Source: Porphyromonas bennonis DSM 23058 = JCM 16335 (GTDB taxonomy: Bacteria; Bacteroidota; Bacteroidia; Bacteroidales; Porphyromonadaceae). From it: a stretch of 54,218 bases of DNA. A program made the translations under genes and the position numbers. Numbering within the stretch: the first letter of the stretch is position 1; every line of letters begins with the position of its first letter. The notes below the pieces were generated by a model. It was not told the DNA's origin and made no database searches. It saw only the letters and a list, made by a program, of their open reading frames with translations. Of the stretch, positions 17,733-26,254 are shown one piece after another. The stretch is taken from positions 1-54,218 of the forward strand of contig NZ_AQWR01000012.1 in NCBI RefSeq assembly GCF_000375645.1, written 5' to 3'.

Positions 17733-18221
17733 ATGAGTAAGCTCTCACTATTTCTCCTGACGCTGGTGATGGCACTGTCGCTCACCGGCAGAGCCGCTGC
17801 GGCAAGCGACGGCGGGTCGAGGCTCGGGAAGGTTCGCTTCGCCGCCTCGGCAGACATCTGTAATAGCTTGTTCCATCGAGTCTACGGTCCCGATGGTGAG
17901 CAGATCGACATGAGTAGCTATGCGACCGGTTCGCTCACAGCGGGGGTGTCGCTCCTTGACCGCAGGCTATACGTCGGTCTCGGCTTCACGAAGCTGGACA
18001 ACGATCCTATCCGACCAGCTCTGCAGACGACATGGAACGTCCTGCCCTCGAGGTTTACCCCCTTTGTGGATCTCAAGGTAAGCCCGACAGCCGCTTCGCT
18101 CGGCGGTGGTGTGAAGTACCGCTTCTTCGATCGGCTGGGACTCTTCGTCATGGCGGAGGGACTGCTATGCCAGAGCAGGATCAGTCCGGGGCTGGCACTG
18201 GGACTGAGCTACGGCTTTTAG
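17733..18221 (+). CDS. Small secreted protein, probable outer-membrane beta-barrel
   Basis: 162 aa with a signal peptide (residues 1-24, MALSLTGRAAAA). The mature part alternates polar and hydrophobic residues in strand-like segments (LTAGVSLLDRRLYVGLGFTKL, FTPFVDLKVSPTAASLGGGVKYRFF). It ends in LALGLSYGF, with the C-terminal Phe typical of BAM substrates. About eight strands fit in this length. No family was recognised. It lies downstream of a T8C10 tract that could vary its expression. The next gene, mfd, has its own -7 box. Confidence 0.7.
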   Translation: MSKLSLFLLTLVMALSLTGRAAAASDGGSRLGKVRFAASADICNSLFHRVYGPDGEQIDMSSYATGSLTAGVSLLDRRLYVGLGFTKLDNDPIRPALQTTWNVLPSRFTPFVDLKVSPTAASLGGGVKYRFFDRLGLFVMAEGLLCQSRISPGLALGLSYGF

Positions 18222-18246
18222 TCCACTCGGGGTGAGGGAAAAGCGG

Positions 18247-18254
18247 TACCTTTG
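18247..18254 (+). promoter_or_regulatory. -7 box TACCTTTG of mfd
   Basis: TACCTTTG matches TAnnTTTG and ends eight bases before the mfd ATG at 18263. With the usual distance of about 7 bases to the start site, the mRNA would have a leader of only a few bases or none. Confidence 0.6.
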
Positions 18255-18262
18255 CCCCGTAA

Positions 18263-21200
18263 ATGAAGAACAAAGATCCTGAAGAAACGACAGCCAAGAC
18301 TGTCGACCTGAGTATGCTGCGGGGCCTCTACGGGAAGCATCCCGCTCTGCAGACGATAGTCCGCTCCCTCGCCCAGGAGCGGAAGAGTCCCGCTCGACTC
18401 TTCCTCTCCGGTCTTGCCGGCTCTGCACCGGCACTCCTCTTTGCCGAGCTGGCGGATCGGCTGACGCAGGTGCCGACCTTCCTCCTCGTCTGTGACGATG
18501 AGGAGAGTGCGGGCTACCTGCAGAGTGACCTGGTCGCCCTGATGGGGGGCGAGGAGCAGGTCTTCTTCCTCCCCTCGCTCTATAGGCGCGGGATCCGCTA
18601 CGGACAGCCCGATGCGGCCAATGAGGTGCTGCGGAGCGAGATCGCCGATCGGCTGAGGGGTGGCGGGGTGCCACCACGGATCATCGTCACCTATGCGGCG
18701 GCGCTGCCGGAGGGCTTTGCCGACCAGGCGGAGTATGAGGCGGGGCATATCGACATTGCGCTCGGGGAGGAGTATGAGCGGAAGTCTCTCCGCGAGCGAC
18801 TCTGGTCGCTCGGCTTCGAGGAGACGGACTATGTCTACATGCCGGGACAATTTGCCGTCCGCGGCAGTCTGATCGACATCTACTCCTACGCGCAGGATCT
18901 GCCGGTGCGGATCGACTTCATCGGCGACGAGGTGGAGACGATCAGCTTCTTTGATCCCGAGAGCCAGCTCTCCGGTGAGACGATGGAGCGGGTGCGGATC
19001 CTGGCACCGGTAGATAGCAAGAGTAAGAGCAAGGGTACCTCGCTCCTCGAGCTGCTGCCGGCGGAGGCGGTGGTCTACCTGCCGAGTCACTCCTTCTTCC
19101 CCTCCACCCTCCGCACGGTCTACGAGATGCCCCCGGTCCACCCGGAGGACAATATCTTCCACACCCTCGAGGAGATGCAGGCGCGGCTGATCGAGCCGGA
19201 GACGGTGATGGCGCAGCTGGAGCACTTCTCGCTCCTCACCGGGGGCGTCGACCTGAGGGAGCAGTCGCAGTGGCGGGAGATCGCCTTCCGCGAGCAGCCG
19301 GAGCCCCTCTTTCATAAGAAAATGGATCTCCTCGCCGAGACGCTCTCCGACTACCAGCATCAGTCCTTTGCGACGATGATCATGAGCGACCAGGAGAGTC
19401 AGCTGGGGCGACTCCACAGACTCCTCGCCGAGCGGGAGCAGCCGGTCCACTTCGTCCCACTGCGGCCGACGCTGCACGGGGGCTTCATCGACCACGAGAT
19501 CAAGCTCTGCCTGCTGACGGACCACTCGATCTTCGAGCGGTACCACGGCTATAGGCTCAAGAGTGACCGCATCCGTAAGCGGAGCTCGGCGCTGACGCTG
19601 CAGGACATCCGGGGATTTGAGTACGGGGACTACGTCGTCCACTCCGACTACGGCGTGGCACAGTTTGGCGGGCTCTGTCAGATCGAGCAAAATGGGGAGG
19701 AAAGGGAGGCGGTGCGGCTCAACTTTAAGGGCGGCGACAGCCTCTACGTCAGCATCAACGCCCTCAGCCGCATCTCCAAGTACAAGAGCAAGGACGTGGA
19801 GGAGGCACCGCAGCTCAATAAGCTGGGCAGCGGCGCCTGGGATCGGCTGAAGGATAAGACGAAGAAGAAGGTCAAGGAGATTGCCCGCGACCTGATCAAG
19901 CTCTACGCCCAGCGGCTGAAGATGAAGGGCTTCGCTTTTAGCCCCGACACCTACCTGCAGCAGGAGCTGGAGGCCTCCTTCATGTACGAGGATACGCCCG
20001 ATCAGGAGAAGGCGACGGAGGAGGTGAAGGCGGATATGGAGTCGCCCGTGCCGATGGATCGGCTGGTGTGCGGGGATGTCGGATTCGGCAAGACGGAGAT
20101 CGCCGTGAGGGCGGCATTTAAGGCGTGCGCAGATAGCAAGCAGGTGGCGGTGATGGTGCCGACGACCGTGCTAGCCTACCAGCACTACCACACCTTTAAG
20201 AAAAGGCTCAAGGACTTCCCCGTGCGGGTCGATTACCTCAATGCAGCACGGCAGGGAAAGGAGCGGACGCAGCTGCTGAAGGATCTCGCGGAGGGGAAGA
20301 TTGACATACTGATCGGCACTCACTCGCTGGCAGGGAAGGGGGTGAAATTTAAGGACCTCGGGCTGCTGATCATCGATGAGGAGCAGAAGTTTGGCGTCGC
20401 GGTGAAGGAGAAGATCCGGAAGATGCGCGCCGAGGTGGACACGCTAACGATGACCGCCACGCCGATCCCGAGGACGCTCCAATTCTCTCTCATGGGCGCC
20501 CGCGACCTCTCCAATATCCTCACTCCGCCGCCCAATCGTCACCCCGTGCGGACCGACCACACCACCTACAGCCCGGAGGTGCTCGCTGATGCGATCAATG
20601 CTGAGCTGGCGCGTGATGGGCAGGTCTTTGTGATCAATAACCGGATCCGAACCATGGAGAGCGTGGAGGAGGATATCCGCAAGGCGGTGCCGGGCGTCCG
20701 CATAGGTGTCGGCCACGGTCAGATGCCGCCTAAGGAGCTGGAGAAGGTGCTGACCGGCTTTGTCAATCAGGAGTACGACGTACTCCTCGCCACCTCTGTG
20801 GTGGAGAATGGGATCGATGTGCCCAATGCCAATACCATCATCGTCAATGAGGCGCAGCGCTTCGGTCTCAGCGACCTCCACCAGCTCCGCGGTCGGGTGG
20901 GGCGCGGGGATCGGCAGGCGTACTGCATCCTCCTGACGCCCCCGGCGGATGCGCTGACCGATACAGCGAAGCGTCGGCTCGAGAGCATCGTCTCCTTTGC
21001 CGAGCTGGGGAGCGGCATCCAGATCGCGATGCAGGACCTCGACATACGGGGCGCGGGAAACCTCCTCGGCTCGGAGCAGTCCGGCTTCATCGCCGACCTC
21101 GGGTACGAGACCTACAAGCAGGTGCTGGAGGAGGCGGTCAGGGAGCTTAAGGATGAGGAGTTTGCCGATCTCTTTCCGACAGAGGAGGAGCCTGTGGAGC

Positions 21201-21712
21201 AGGCAGAGAGCCCTTCTCCCTCCGACAAGAAGGGTCACCGCAGGTCCTATGTCACCGACACCTCGATCGACACCGACGTGGCAGCCTACTTCCCTCAGAC
21301 TTATGTCCCCGGGGACGAGGAGCGGATGCGGCTCTATCGCGAGCTGGACGGCATCCAGCGGAAGAGGGATCTCCTCGACTTCTACGACCGTATGGTGGAC
21401 CGCTTTGGTCCGATGCCGCGTGAGGGGGAGGAGCTGCTCCATGTGGTGGAGCTCCGTCTCTTAGCCCAGCGGTGCGGTGTGGAGAGGGTGCTGCTGAAGC
21501 GCGGACTGCTCAAGCTGACCCTCGTCCGCGACCTCCACAGCCCCTACTACAGGAGCCCGATCTTCTCCCACATCCTCCAGGCAGCGGCTCAGTGGGGCGA
21601 GGATCTGCGATTTAAGGAGGAGAAGGGCGACCGCAGTATCTCCGTCCGGGGCGTGGAGACGCTCAGGCAGGCGACGACGATCCTCGAGCGTCTCTCCGGA
21701 CTCACAGCTTAG
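18263..21712 (+). CDS. mfd: Transcription-repair coupling factor Mfd
   Basis: 1149 aa, close to the usual 1120-1180. The N-terminal UvrB-like module spans about 1-350, and the RNA polymerase-interacting (CarD-like) domain about 450-540 (FEYGDYVVHSDYGVAQFGGL). The SF2 translocase has Walker A GDVGFGKTEIA, DEEQKFGV (usual DEEQRFGV), TATPIPRTL and motif VI QLRGRVGRGDRQAYC. A C-terminal TRCF domain (about 1000-1110) follows. Mfd removes stalled RNA polymerase at lesions and recruits UvrA. The gene is followed after 7 bp by crcB. A 490-aa frame on the opposite strand is a coding shadow. Confidence 0.97.
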   Translation: MKNKDPEETTAKTVDLSMLRGLYGKHPALQTIVRSLAQERKSPARLFLSGLAGSAPALLFAELADRLTQVPTFLLVCDDEESAGYLQSDLVALMGGEEQVFFLPSLYRRGIRYGQPDAANEVLRSEIADRLRGGGVPPRIIVTYAAALPEGFADQAEYEAGHIDIALGEEYERKSLRERLWSLGFEETDYVYMPGQFAVRGSLIDIYSYAQDLPVRIDFIGDEVETISFFDPESQLSGETMERVRILAPVDSKSKSKGTSLLELLPAEAVVYLPSHSFFPSTLRTVYEMPPVHPEDNIFHTLEEMQARLIEPETVMAQLEHFSLLTGGVDLREQSQWREIAFREQPEPLFHKKMDLLAETLSDYQHQSFATMIMSDQESQLGRLHRLLAEREQPVHFVPLRPTLHGGFIDHEIKLCLLTDHSIFERYHGYRLKSDRIRKRSSALTLQDIRGFEYGDYVVHSDYGVAQFGGLCQIEQNGEEREAVRLNFKGGDSLYVSINALSRISKYKSKDVEEAPQLNKLGSGAWDRLKDKTKKKVKEIARDLIKLYAQRLKMKGFAFSPDTYLQQELEASFMYEDTPDQEKATEEVKADMESPVPMDRLVCGDVGFGKTEIAVRAAFKACADSKQVAVMVPTTVLAYQHYHTFKKRLKDFPVRVDYLNAARQGKERTQLLKDLAEGKIDILIGTHSLAGKGVKFKDLGLLIIDEEQKFGVAVKEKIRKMRAEVDTLTMTATPIPRTLQFSLMGARDLSNILTPPPNRHPVRTDHTTYSPEVLADAINAELARDGQVFVINNRIRTMESVEEDIRKAVPGVRIGVGHGQMPPKELEKVLTGFVNQEYDVLLATSVVENGIDVPNANTIIVNEAQRFGLSDLHQLRGRVGRGDRQAYCILLTPPADALTDTAKRRLESIVSFAELGSGIQIAMQDLDIRGAGNLLGSEQSGFIADLGYETYKQVLEEAVRELKDEEFADLFPTEEEPVEQAESPSPSDKKGHRRSYVTDTSIDTDVAAYFPQTYVPGDEERMRLYRELDGIQRKRDLLDFYDRMVDRFGPMPREGEELLHVVELRLLAQRCGVERVLLKRGLLKLTLVRDLHSPYYRSPIFSHILQAAAQWGEDLRFKEEKGDRSISVRGVETLRQATTILERLSGLTA

Positions 21713-21719
21713 TACAGTC

Positions 21720-22085
21720 ATGAAAACCATTCTCTTCGTCGGACTGGGCAGCATGCTGGGCGGTATCCTCCGCTACGGCATCGGGCTACTCCCTCTGCCT
21801 ACAGTCTTACAAGGCTTCCCGCTCTGGACGCTTGTGATCAACCTCCTCGGCTGCTTCCTCATAGGGCTACTGACCGCCTATGCGGAGACCACTTCGCTTG
21901 ATGCGGCGATCGCCCGAGGGCTCACCGTGGGGCTCTGTGGCGGCTTTACCACTTTCTCCACCTTCTCTAAGGAGTGCCTGATGCTCAAGGAGTGCGGCGC
22001 TTATAGCCTGATGGCGCTCTACATCCTCCTCAGCGTCGCTCTCGGTATCGCTGCCGTCTACGCCGGTCGAGGGGTGATCAAATAA
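21720..22085 (+). CDS. crcB: Fluoride channel CrcB/Fluc
   Basis: 121 aa with four hydrophobic helices. It carries family signatures GSMLGGILRYGIG, the conserved Asn in LVINLLGCFLIGLL, and GLCGGFTTFSTFSKE (phenylalanine box and central sodium-site TTFST). The dual-topology dimer exports F-. It lies 7 bp after mfd and probably shares its transcript, which leaves no room for a fluoride riboswitch. Confidence 0.95.
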   Translation: MKTILFVGLGSMLGGILRYGIGLLPLPTVLQGFPLWTLVINLLGCFLIGLLTAYAETTSLDAAIARGLTVGLCGGFTTFSTFSKECLMLKECGAYSLMALYILLSVALGIAAVYAGRGVIK

Positions 22086-22086
22086 A

Positions 22087-22133
22087 AAAAGGAGAGACGC
22101 ACCACCTTCGCCGGATGGTGCGTCTCTCCTTTT
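22087..22133. terminator. Bidirectional Rho-independent terminator
   Basis: A 14-bp stem (22091-22104/22116-22129) is preceded by seven A and followed by four T. It can therefore serve crcB on the plus strand and the convergent PorT-like gene on the minus strand. Confidence 0.85.
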
Positions 22134-22154
22134 GTATAACAGCAGCTGACTCTA

Positions 22155-22790
22155 TCAGAAGAGGACAGCGGCCTGGATGACGAAGCTATTCGTCTTCGCA
22201 TTGAAGACATCCTTCGTCGTCTGATTGAGGCTCGTAAACTTGTAGTCGTCCGACAGCGTAGCGTTGTAGAGCGCAGAGATCTGCAGCATCTTCAGCACCC
22301 GCACGCCGAGACCGACATTGACTCCGACGGACGCTTTCTTCGCCTCAGTCTCCCGCAGGTTATTTAGGTTTGTCAGGTCCTCGAGGTTGTTGTTGAGCAT
22401 AAAATTGAATTGCGGTCCTGCGATCACCATCACGTCCGCACCGGGCAGGCTGACCAGGTCAAACTTCGCATTCACCGGTACGACGAAGTAATTGGTCTTC
22501 AGGATGTCCTTTACCTCAGTCTTCTCCATCGAGGTGATGCCGACATTCTTCTGAGAGAAGAGCAGTGAGGCATCGAGGGAGAAGCGGAGGGGCAGCTTCA
22601 TCTCGACCGTCGGACCGACATGGAAGCCGGTGTAGTAGTCGGACTTGAACTGATCTGCTGTGGTGGGGAACTTGGAGAAGTCGGCCCCGGCGCGGACTCC
22701 CCAGTGGAACTGTGCCTCAGCGCTACCGAAGGCGGTCATGCCGAGGAGGACTCCTATGCAGAGGATCAGCGTGTGCTTGATATTGCTCAT
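22155..22790 (-). CDS. PorT-like outer-membrane beta-barrel protein
   Basis: 211 aa with signal peptide (to about residue 26, GSAEAQ). The start FHWGVRAGADFSKF, then GFHVGPTVEMKLPLRFSLDASLLFSQKNVG, and an aromatic C terminus (FVIQAAVLF) are typical of the OMP_b-brl_2/PorT family of eight-stranded barrels abundant in Bacteroidetes. No enzymatic role is visible. It lies 27 bp after folE on the same strand and ends at the shared terminator. Confidence 0.88.
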   Translation of the reverse strand: MSNIKHTLILCIGVLLGMTAFGSAEAQFHWGVRAGADFSKFPTTADQFKSDYYTGFHVGPTVEMKLPLRFSLDASLLFSQKNVGITSMEKTEVKDILKTNYFVVPVNAKFDLVSLPGADVMVIAGPQFNFMLNNNLEDLTNLNNLRETEAKKASVGVNVGLGVRVLKMLQISALYNATLSDDYKFTSLNQTTKDVFNAKTNSFVIQAAVLF

Positions 22791-22817
22791 GATGATTTCC
22801 TTATTCTTATAAATAGA

Positions 22818-23450
22818 TTATACGTATCCCTTGCCCTCGTGGTGGATCAGCTCGAGGAACTCTGACCGGGTGCTCTGCCGCTCAAAAGCGCCGCAGAAGT
22901 CGCTCGTCGTCGTGATCGCATTCTGCTTCTGCACCCCCCGCATCTGCATACAGAGGTGCCGCGCCTCGATCACCACCATCACGCCGAGTGGATGGAGCGC
23001 CTCCTCGATGCAGTCCTTGATCTGCCTCGTGAGCCGCTCCTGTACCTGCAGCCGGCGAGAGAAGATGTCCACAATCCGGGCCAGCTTACTGAGTCCGGTG
23101 ATGTGACCATTGGGTATGTAGGCGATGTGTACTTTGCCGAAGAAGGGGAGCATGTGATGCTCGCAGAGGGAGTAAAACTCGATGTCCTTCACGATCACCA
23201 TCTGGCTGTAGTCGTCCTCAAAGGTGGCAGCACGGAGCACCGCCTTGGGATCCTGATGGTAGCCTCGGGTGAGTGCCTGGAGCGCCTTGGCGACGCGTAC
23301 CGGCGTCTCCTGGAGGCCATCGCGGTCGGCGTCCTCGCCCAGCTCGGTGAGGATCTGATGGGAGAGCTCAGCCAGTCGGTCGGTTCGCTCCTCCAATTCC
23401 TGCGGATCAATCTCCTCGGTGAAGTAGGGGTTGTCGTGACGTGAGGTCAT
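22818..23450 (-). CDS. folE: GTP cyclohydrolase I FolE
   Basis: 210 aa. Zinc ligands are in [12 protein letters not shown] (Cys and His) and [12 protein letters not shown] (second Cys). The substrate-binding [14 protein letters not shown] and C-terminal [10 protein letters not shown] are conserved. It converts GTP to 7,8-dihydroneopterin triphosphate, the first step of folate or related pterin synthesis. It follows the SPOR gene by 21 bp, so the two are likely co-transcribed. Confidence 0.97.
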   Translation of the reverse strand: MTSRHDNPYFTEEIDPQELEERTDRLAELSHQILTELGEDADRDGLQETPVRVAKALQALTRGYHQDPKAVLRAATFEDDYSQMVIVKDIEFYSLCEHHMLPFFGKVHIAYIPNGHITGLSKLARIVDIFSRRLQVQERLTRQIKDCIEEALHPLGVMVVIEARHLCMQMRGVQKQNAITTTSDFCGAFERQSTRSEFLELIHHEGKGYV

Positions 23451-23471
23451 AGTGATGGGATGAGTCAGTCG

Positions 23472-23981
23472 TTAGAGAGGTACTTTGATCTTGGACGGCA
23501 CCACATACATCTCTCGGGCAAAGGCGGGGAAGCGCCCCTTGAGCCGAGCGATGAAGTCTCTTGCCTCCTCGCGAGTGACGAAACTTCCGGTGCGGACGCT
23601 CCAGAAGGGGGCTTTGTAGAGCACATCGGTCTCGATCTCCGGGTAGGCGTCCTTGAGCTGTCGCGCCCGGTAGGAGGCGGTTCTGCGGGCATTGGTGTCG
23701 TTGCTGCTGAATACCTGGATCCTGTAGCCGCTCCGGTAGGTGTAGCCTGCCTGGAGGTCGTCCTTGGTGATCAGAGAGGGGCGATTGTGCACCAGCGCCG
23801 CAATATCGGGCGACTGCGTGACGAAGACCGTCCCCTCGCCTTCCTTGATGAGCGCAAGCTCGTCGAAGATATTGCGAACCGTGAGCGAGTCGGTCACCGA
23901 CTCCTGCGCACGGAGGGATGAGACGGTCATCAGGAGGGTGATGATCGTCAGCCCTATGGTATGATACAATCTTAGTCTCAT
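23472..23981 (-). CDS. Secreted SPOR-domain protein
   Basis: 169 aa. The signal peptide (residues 1-26, LLMTVSSLRAQ) is followed by a short spacer and a SPOR domain over the C-terminal ~75 residues (SGYRIQVFSSNDTNARRTAS, VLYKAPFWSVRTGSFVTREE). SPOR domains bind denuded peptidoglycan at division sites. The -7 box at 23990-23997 lies nine bases before the ATG, so the leader is nearly absent. Confidence 0.88.
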   Translation of the reverse strand: MRLRLYHTIGLTIITLLMTVSSLRAQESVTDSLTVRNIFDELALIKEGEGTVFVTQSPDIAALVHNRPSLITKDDLQAGYTYRSGYRIQVFSSNDTNARRTASYRARQLKDAYPEIETDVLYKAPFWSVRTGSFVTREEARDFIARLKGRFPAFAREMYVVPSKIKVPL

Positions 23982-23989
23982 AGTGGATA

Positions 23990-23997
23990 CAAAGGTA
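23990..23997 (-). promoter_or_regulatory. -7 box of the SPOR-folE unit
   Basis: Minus-strand TACCTTTG (complement of CAAAGGTA) fits TAnnTTTG. The predicted start site is within about two bases of the ATG at 23981. No -33 TTTG is evident. Confidence 0.55.
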
Positions 23998-24011
23998 GTA
24001 ATTCTTTGACA

Positions 24012-24977
24012 CTATACGCTCCGCCCTCTCCGGCGGAAGAAGTCTCGGGTCACCTGCTCGTCCTGGAGCAGCTGCGCCCTCAGCTCCTCAAGGCTGTCGA
24101 AGCGCTTGTCGCCCCTGAGGTAGAGGAGGAAAGATATCTCCACGCGATCCCCGTAGAGATCCCCGCTAAAGTCGAGGAGAAAGGCTTCGATCCTGTAGTC
24201 TCTGTCGTCGGCGCTGATCGTCGGCGCAGTGCCGTAGTAGGCCATCGCCGGGTAGGTGACCCCGTCCAGGAGCACCTCAGCCGCCAGCACTGCGTCCCTC
24301 GGGATCAGCGGTGCCGCCCCCTCGGGGACGATATTCGCTGTGGGAAATCCCATCTGTCGCCCGATCTGCCGTCCCTCGGCGACGTAGCCGCAGAGGCTGT
24401 AAGGGTGACCGAGTAGTGCCTCCGCTTCGGGGATACGTCCCTCAGTGAGGAGTGCCCGTATGTGGCTGCTGCTTATCTCGACGCCACCCGGACTTACCGG
24501 TGCTACGCGCTCAACCGGCACGCCAAGCGCTGCCATCTTTTTGTCAAAGAGGTCAAAGGGGATCCCCGACGTGTCACTACCAAACCTGCTGTCGTACCCC
24601 AGCACCATCCGTCTCAATCCGATCTCCCGAAGTGCCCCGATGAAGTCGCTCATGGATAGAGCCGCCAGCTCTTGGGTAAAGGGCAGGAGCAGGATCGCAT
24701 CCGCCCCGAGGGGAGCGAGGTAGCGGATCTTCTCCGTCGTGCCGGTGATCAGCGGTGGAGCGCTCCTGCGGAGTACCTCGGAGGGATGTCCGTCGAAGGT
24801 GATCACCACGGAGGCTAGTCCCTCCTCTGCAGCCTCGCGGACGGTTCGCTTGATCACCGCGCGGTGTCCCAGGTGGACCCCGTCAAAGGATCCAACCGTG
24901 GCAACGAAGGTTCTTCCCTCCAGGACATCGCTCAGCTCACGGAGCGACCGGAAGGTAGGGGTCAGCGTCTGATCCAT
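24012..24977 (-). CDS. ribF: Bifunctional riboflavin kinase / FAD synthetase RibF
   Basis: 321 aa. The N-terminal adenylyltransferase domain has VGSFDGVHLGHRAVI (phosphate-binding HxGH), VLGYDSRFGSD and the ISSSHIRALL motif. The C-terminal riboflavin kinase domain has GRQMGFPTANI. The usual NxGxRPT appears as YYGTAPT, a substitution to note. It makes FMN and FAD from riboflavin. The gene starts inside the 3' end of the EnvC-like gene (16-base overlap) and is the last of a four-gene operon. Confidence 0.95.
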   Translation of the reverse strand: MDQTLTPTFRSLRELSDVLEGRTFVATVGSFDGVHLGHRAVIKRTVREAAEEGLASVVITFDGHPSEVLRRSAPPLITGTTEKIRYLAPLGADAILLLPFTQELAALSMSDFIGALREIGLRRMVLGYDSRFGSDTSGIPFDLFDKKMAALGVPVERVAPVSPGGVEISSSHIRALLTEGRIPEAEALLGHPYSLCGYVAEGRQIGRQMGFPTANIVPEGAAPLIPRDAVLAAEVLLDGVTYPAMAYYGTAPTISADDRDYRIEAFLLDFSGDLYGDRVEISFLLYLRGDKRFDSLEELRAQLLQDEQVTRDFFRRRGRSV

Positions 24978-26254
24978 TGCGAGGGGTCAAGCTTAGTGGT
25001 CTCCTTCCAGAGCTGGAAGTGGAGCTTCGTTGCGCCACCCACGTCGGGATCGGAGTATACCTTGCCGAGCGCCTGACCTGTAGTGACCTTGTCGCCCGTC
25101 TTGACGAAGACCTCCGTCAGGTTGCTGTAGACGGTGAGGTAGTTACCGTGGCGGATGATGATGCTGTTATTGAAGCCCTCGAGGGTGAAGATACGGGTCA
25201 CTACGCCGTCGAAGACGGAGAGTGCCCGTGCTCCCGCCACACCCTGCAGGTCGATACCGTTATTATTCAGCTCGACATACTGCATGCCTGCGATCTTCTG
25301 CCGACCGAAGCGGGAGACTACTCGACTCGGCCCGGAGATCGGGCTGGGGAGCTTCCCTCGGTTGTCGGCAAAGTTTTTCGACAGCTTGATCTCCTTCTCC
25401 GTCATCGCATAGCCGCCCTTAGTGGCAGCGCGACGGCGAGTGGTCTTGCTGCCCTTCTTGGCTTTCTGTGCCTCCAGTTCAGCTTTTCGTCGAGCTTCCT
25501 CCACCTCCTTGCGGATCTGCTCCTGGATCTTCCGGTCGAGGGCGGCAGCCTGCTTCTGTTGCTTTTTGATCTGCTGCCGCAGCTCCTTCTCCTTCCCCTT
25601 CAGTCGGCTCGCCTCCTGGCGGGCAGCGTCCTGATCCGCCTGCAGTTTCGCTTGCTCGGCGGTCTTGTCATTGAGGAGTTGCTGCTGCTTGTCGCGCGCA
25701 CGCTCCAGTTCTGCTCGCTGAGTCTCTATCTCTGCACGGAGAGCCTTGAGCTTCTCCGCCTGATTGCGCTGCCACTTGGCATACTGCCCTAAGTACTCCG
25801 CCCGGCGCATCCCTTCGGCGAAGTCCTTTGCGCTGAGGACAAACATCAGCATATCCTCCGTCGAGTGGTGGGTCTGGAGGGCGCGGATCGACTTGATGTA
25901 GCTCACCTGCTTGCGGTCAAATTGCACCTGTAGCGAGTCCAGCTTCACCTCCAGCTCGTCGATCTGACCATTGAGCGCAGTCACCTCGCTCTGCATCGTC
26001 GCTATCGCCTCCTTACGTGCTCGGATCTGCTGGTCGAGGAGAGAGATCCGCTGCAGGGTGTTCTTGGACGAAGAGGTGGTCTCGGTCAGGAGTGCGGAGA
26101 TCCGCTTGATCTCCTCCTGGATCTTCTTCCGCTGATTCTCCAGCTGTCGTACCACATCCGACTTCTTCGTCGTCTGTGCAGCGCTCTCCGTAAGCGGGGC
26201 CAGGGAGAGCGTGAGGAGTAGCAGGATTGAGAGGGGGAACTTGAGGTGCTTCAT
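24962..26254 (-). CDS. EnvC-like murein hydrolase activator (degenerate M23/LytM)
   Basis: 430 aa. Signal peptide to about residue 26 (ESAAQ), a long coiled coil (about 30-270, rich in Gln, Lys, Glu), then a LytM domain (about 300-430). Two zinc-site changes are visible. The usual HxGxD reads NNNGIDL, so the first His is lost. The HxH motif reads TKLHFQL, so one His is lost. This is the pattern of EnvC/NlpD-type amidase activators rather than active endopeptidases. The start overlaps the DUF4292 gene by 4 bp. Confidence 0.9.
   Translation of the reverse strand: MKHLKFPLSILLLLTLSLAPLTESAAQTTKKSDVVRQLENQRKKIQEEIKRISALLTETTSSSKNTLQRISLLDQQIRARKEAIATMQSEVTALNGQIDELEVKLDSLQVQFDRKQVSYIKSIRALQTHHSTEDMLMFVLSAKDFAEGMRRAEYLGQYAKWQRNQAEKLKALRAEIETQRAELERARDKQQQLLNDKTAEQAKLQADQDAARQEASRLKGKEKELRQQIKKQQKQAAALDRKIQEQIRKEVEEARRKAELEAQKAKKGSKTTRRRAATKGGYAMTEKEIKLSKNFADNRGKLPSPISGPSRVVSRFGRQKIAGMQYVELNNNGIDLQGVAGARALSVFDGVVTRIFTLEGFNNSIIIRHGNYLTVYSNLTEVFVKTGDKVTTGQALGKVYSDPDVGGATKLHFQLWKETTKLDPSQWIRR

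Noticed and set aside
18218-19690. 490-aa frame on the minus strand opposite mfd
   Set aside because: It is exactly antisense to a well-supported gene, low in complexity and typical of GC-rich shadow frames.
21713-21719. Fluoride riboswitch before crcB
   Set aside because: Only seven bases separate mfd and crcB; there is no room for the motif.
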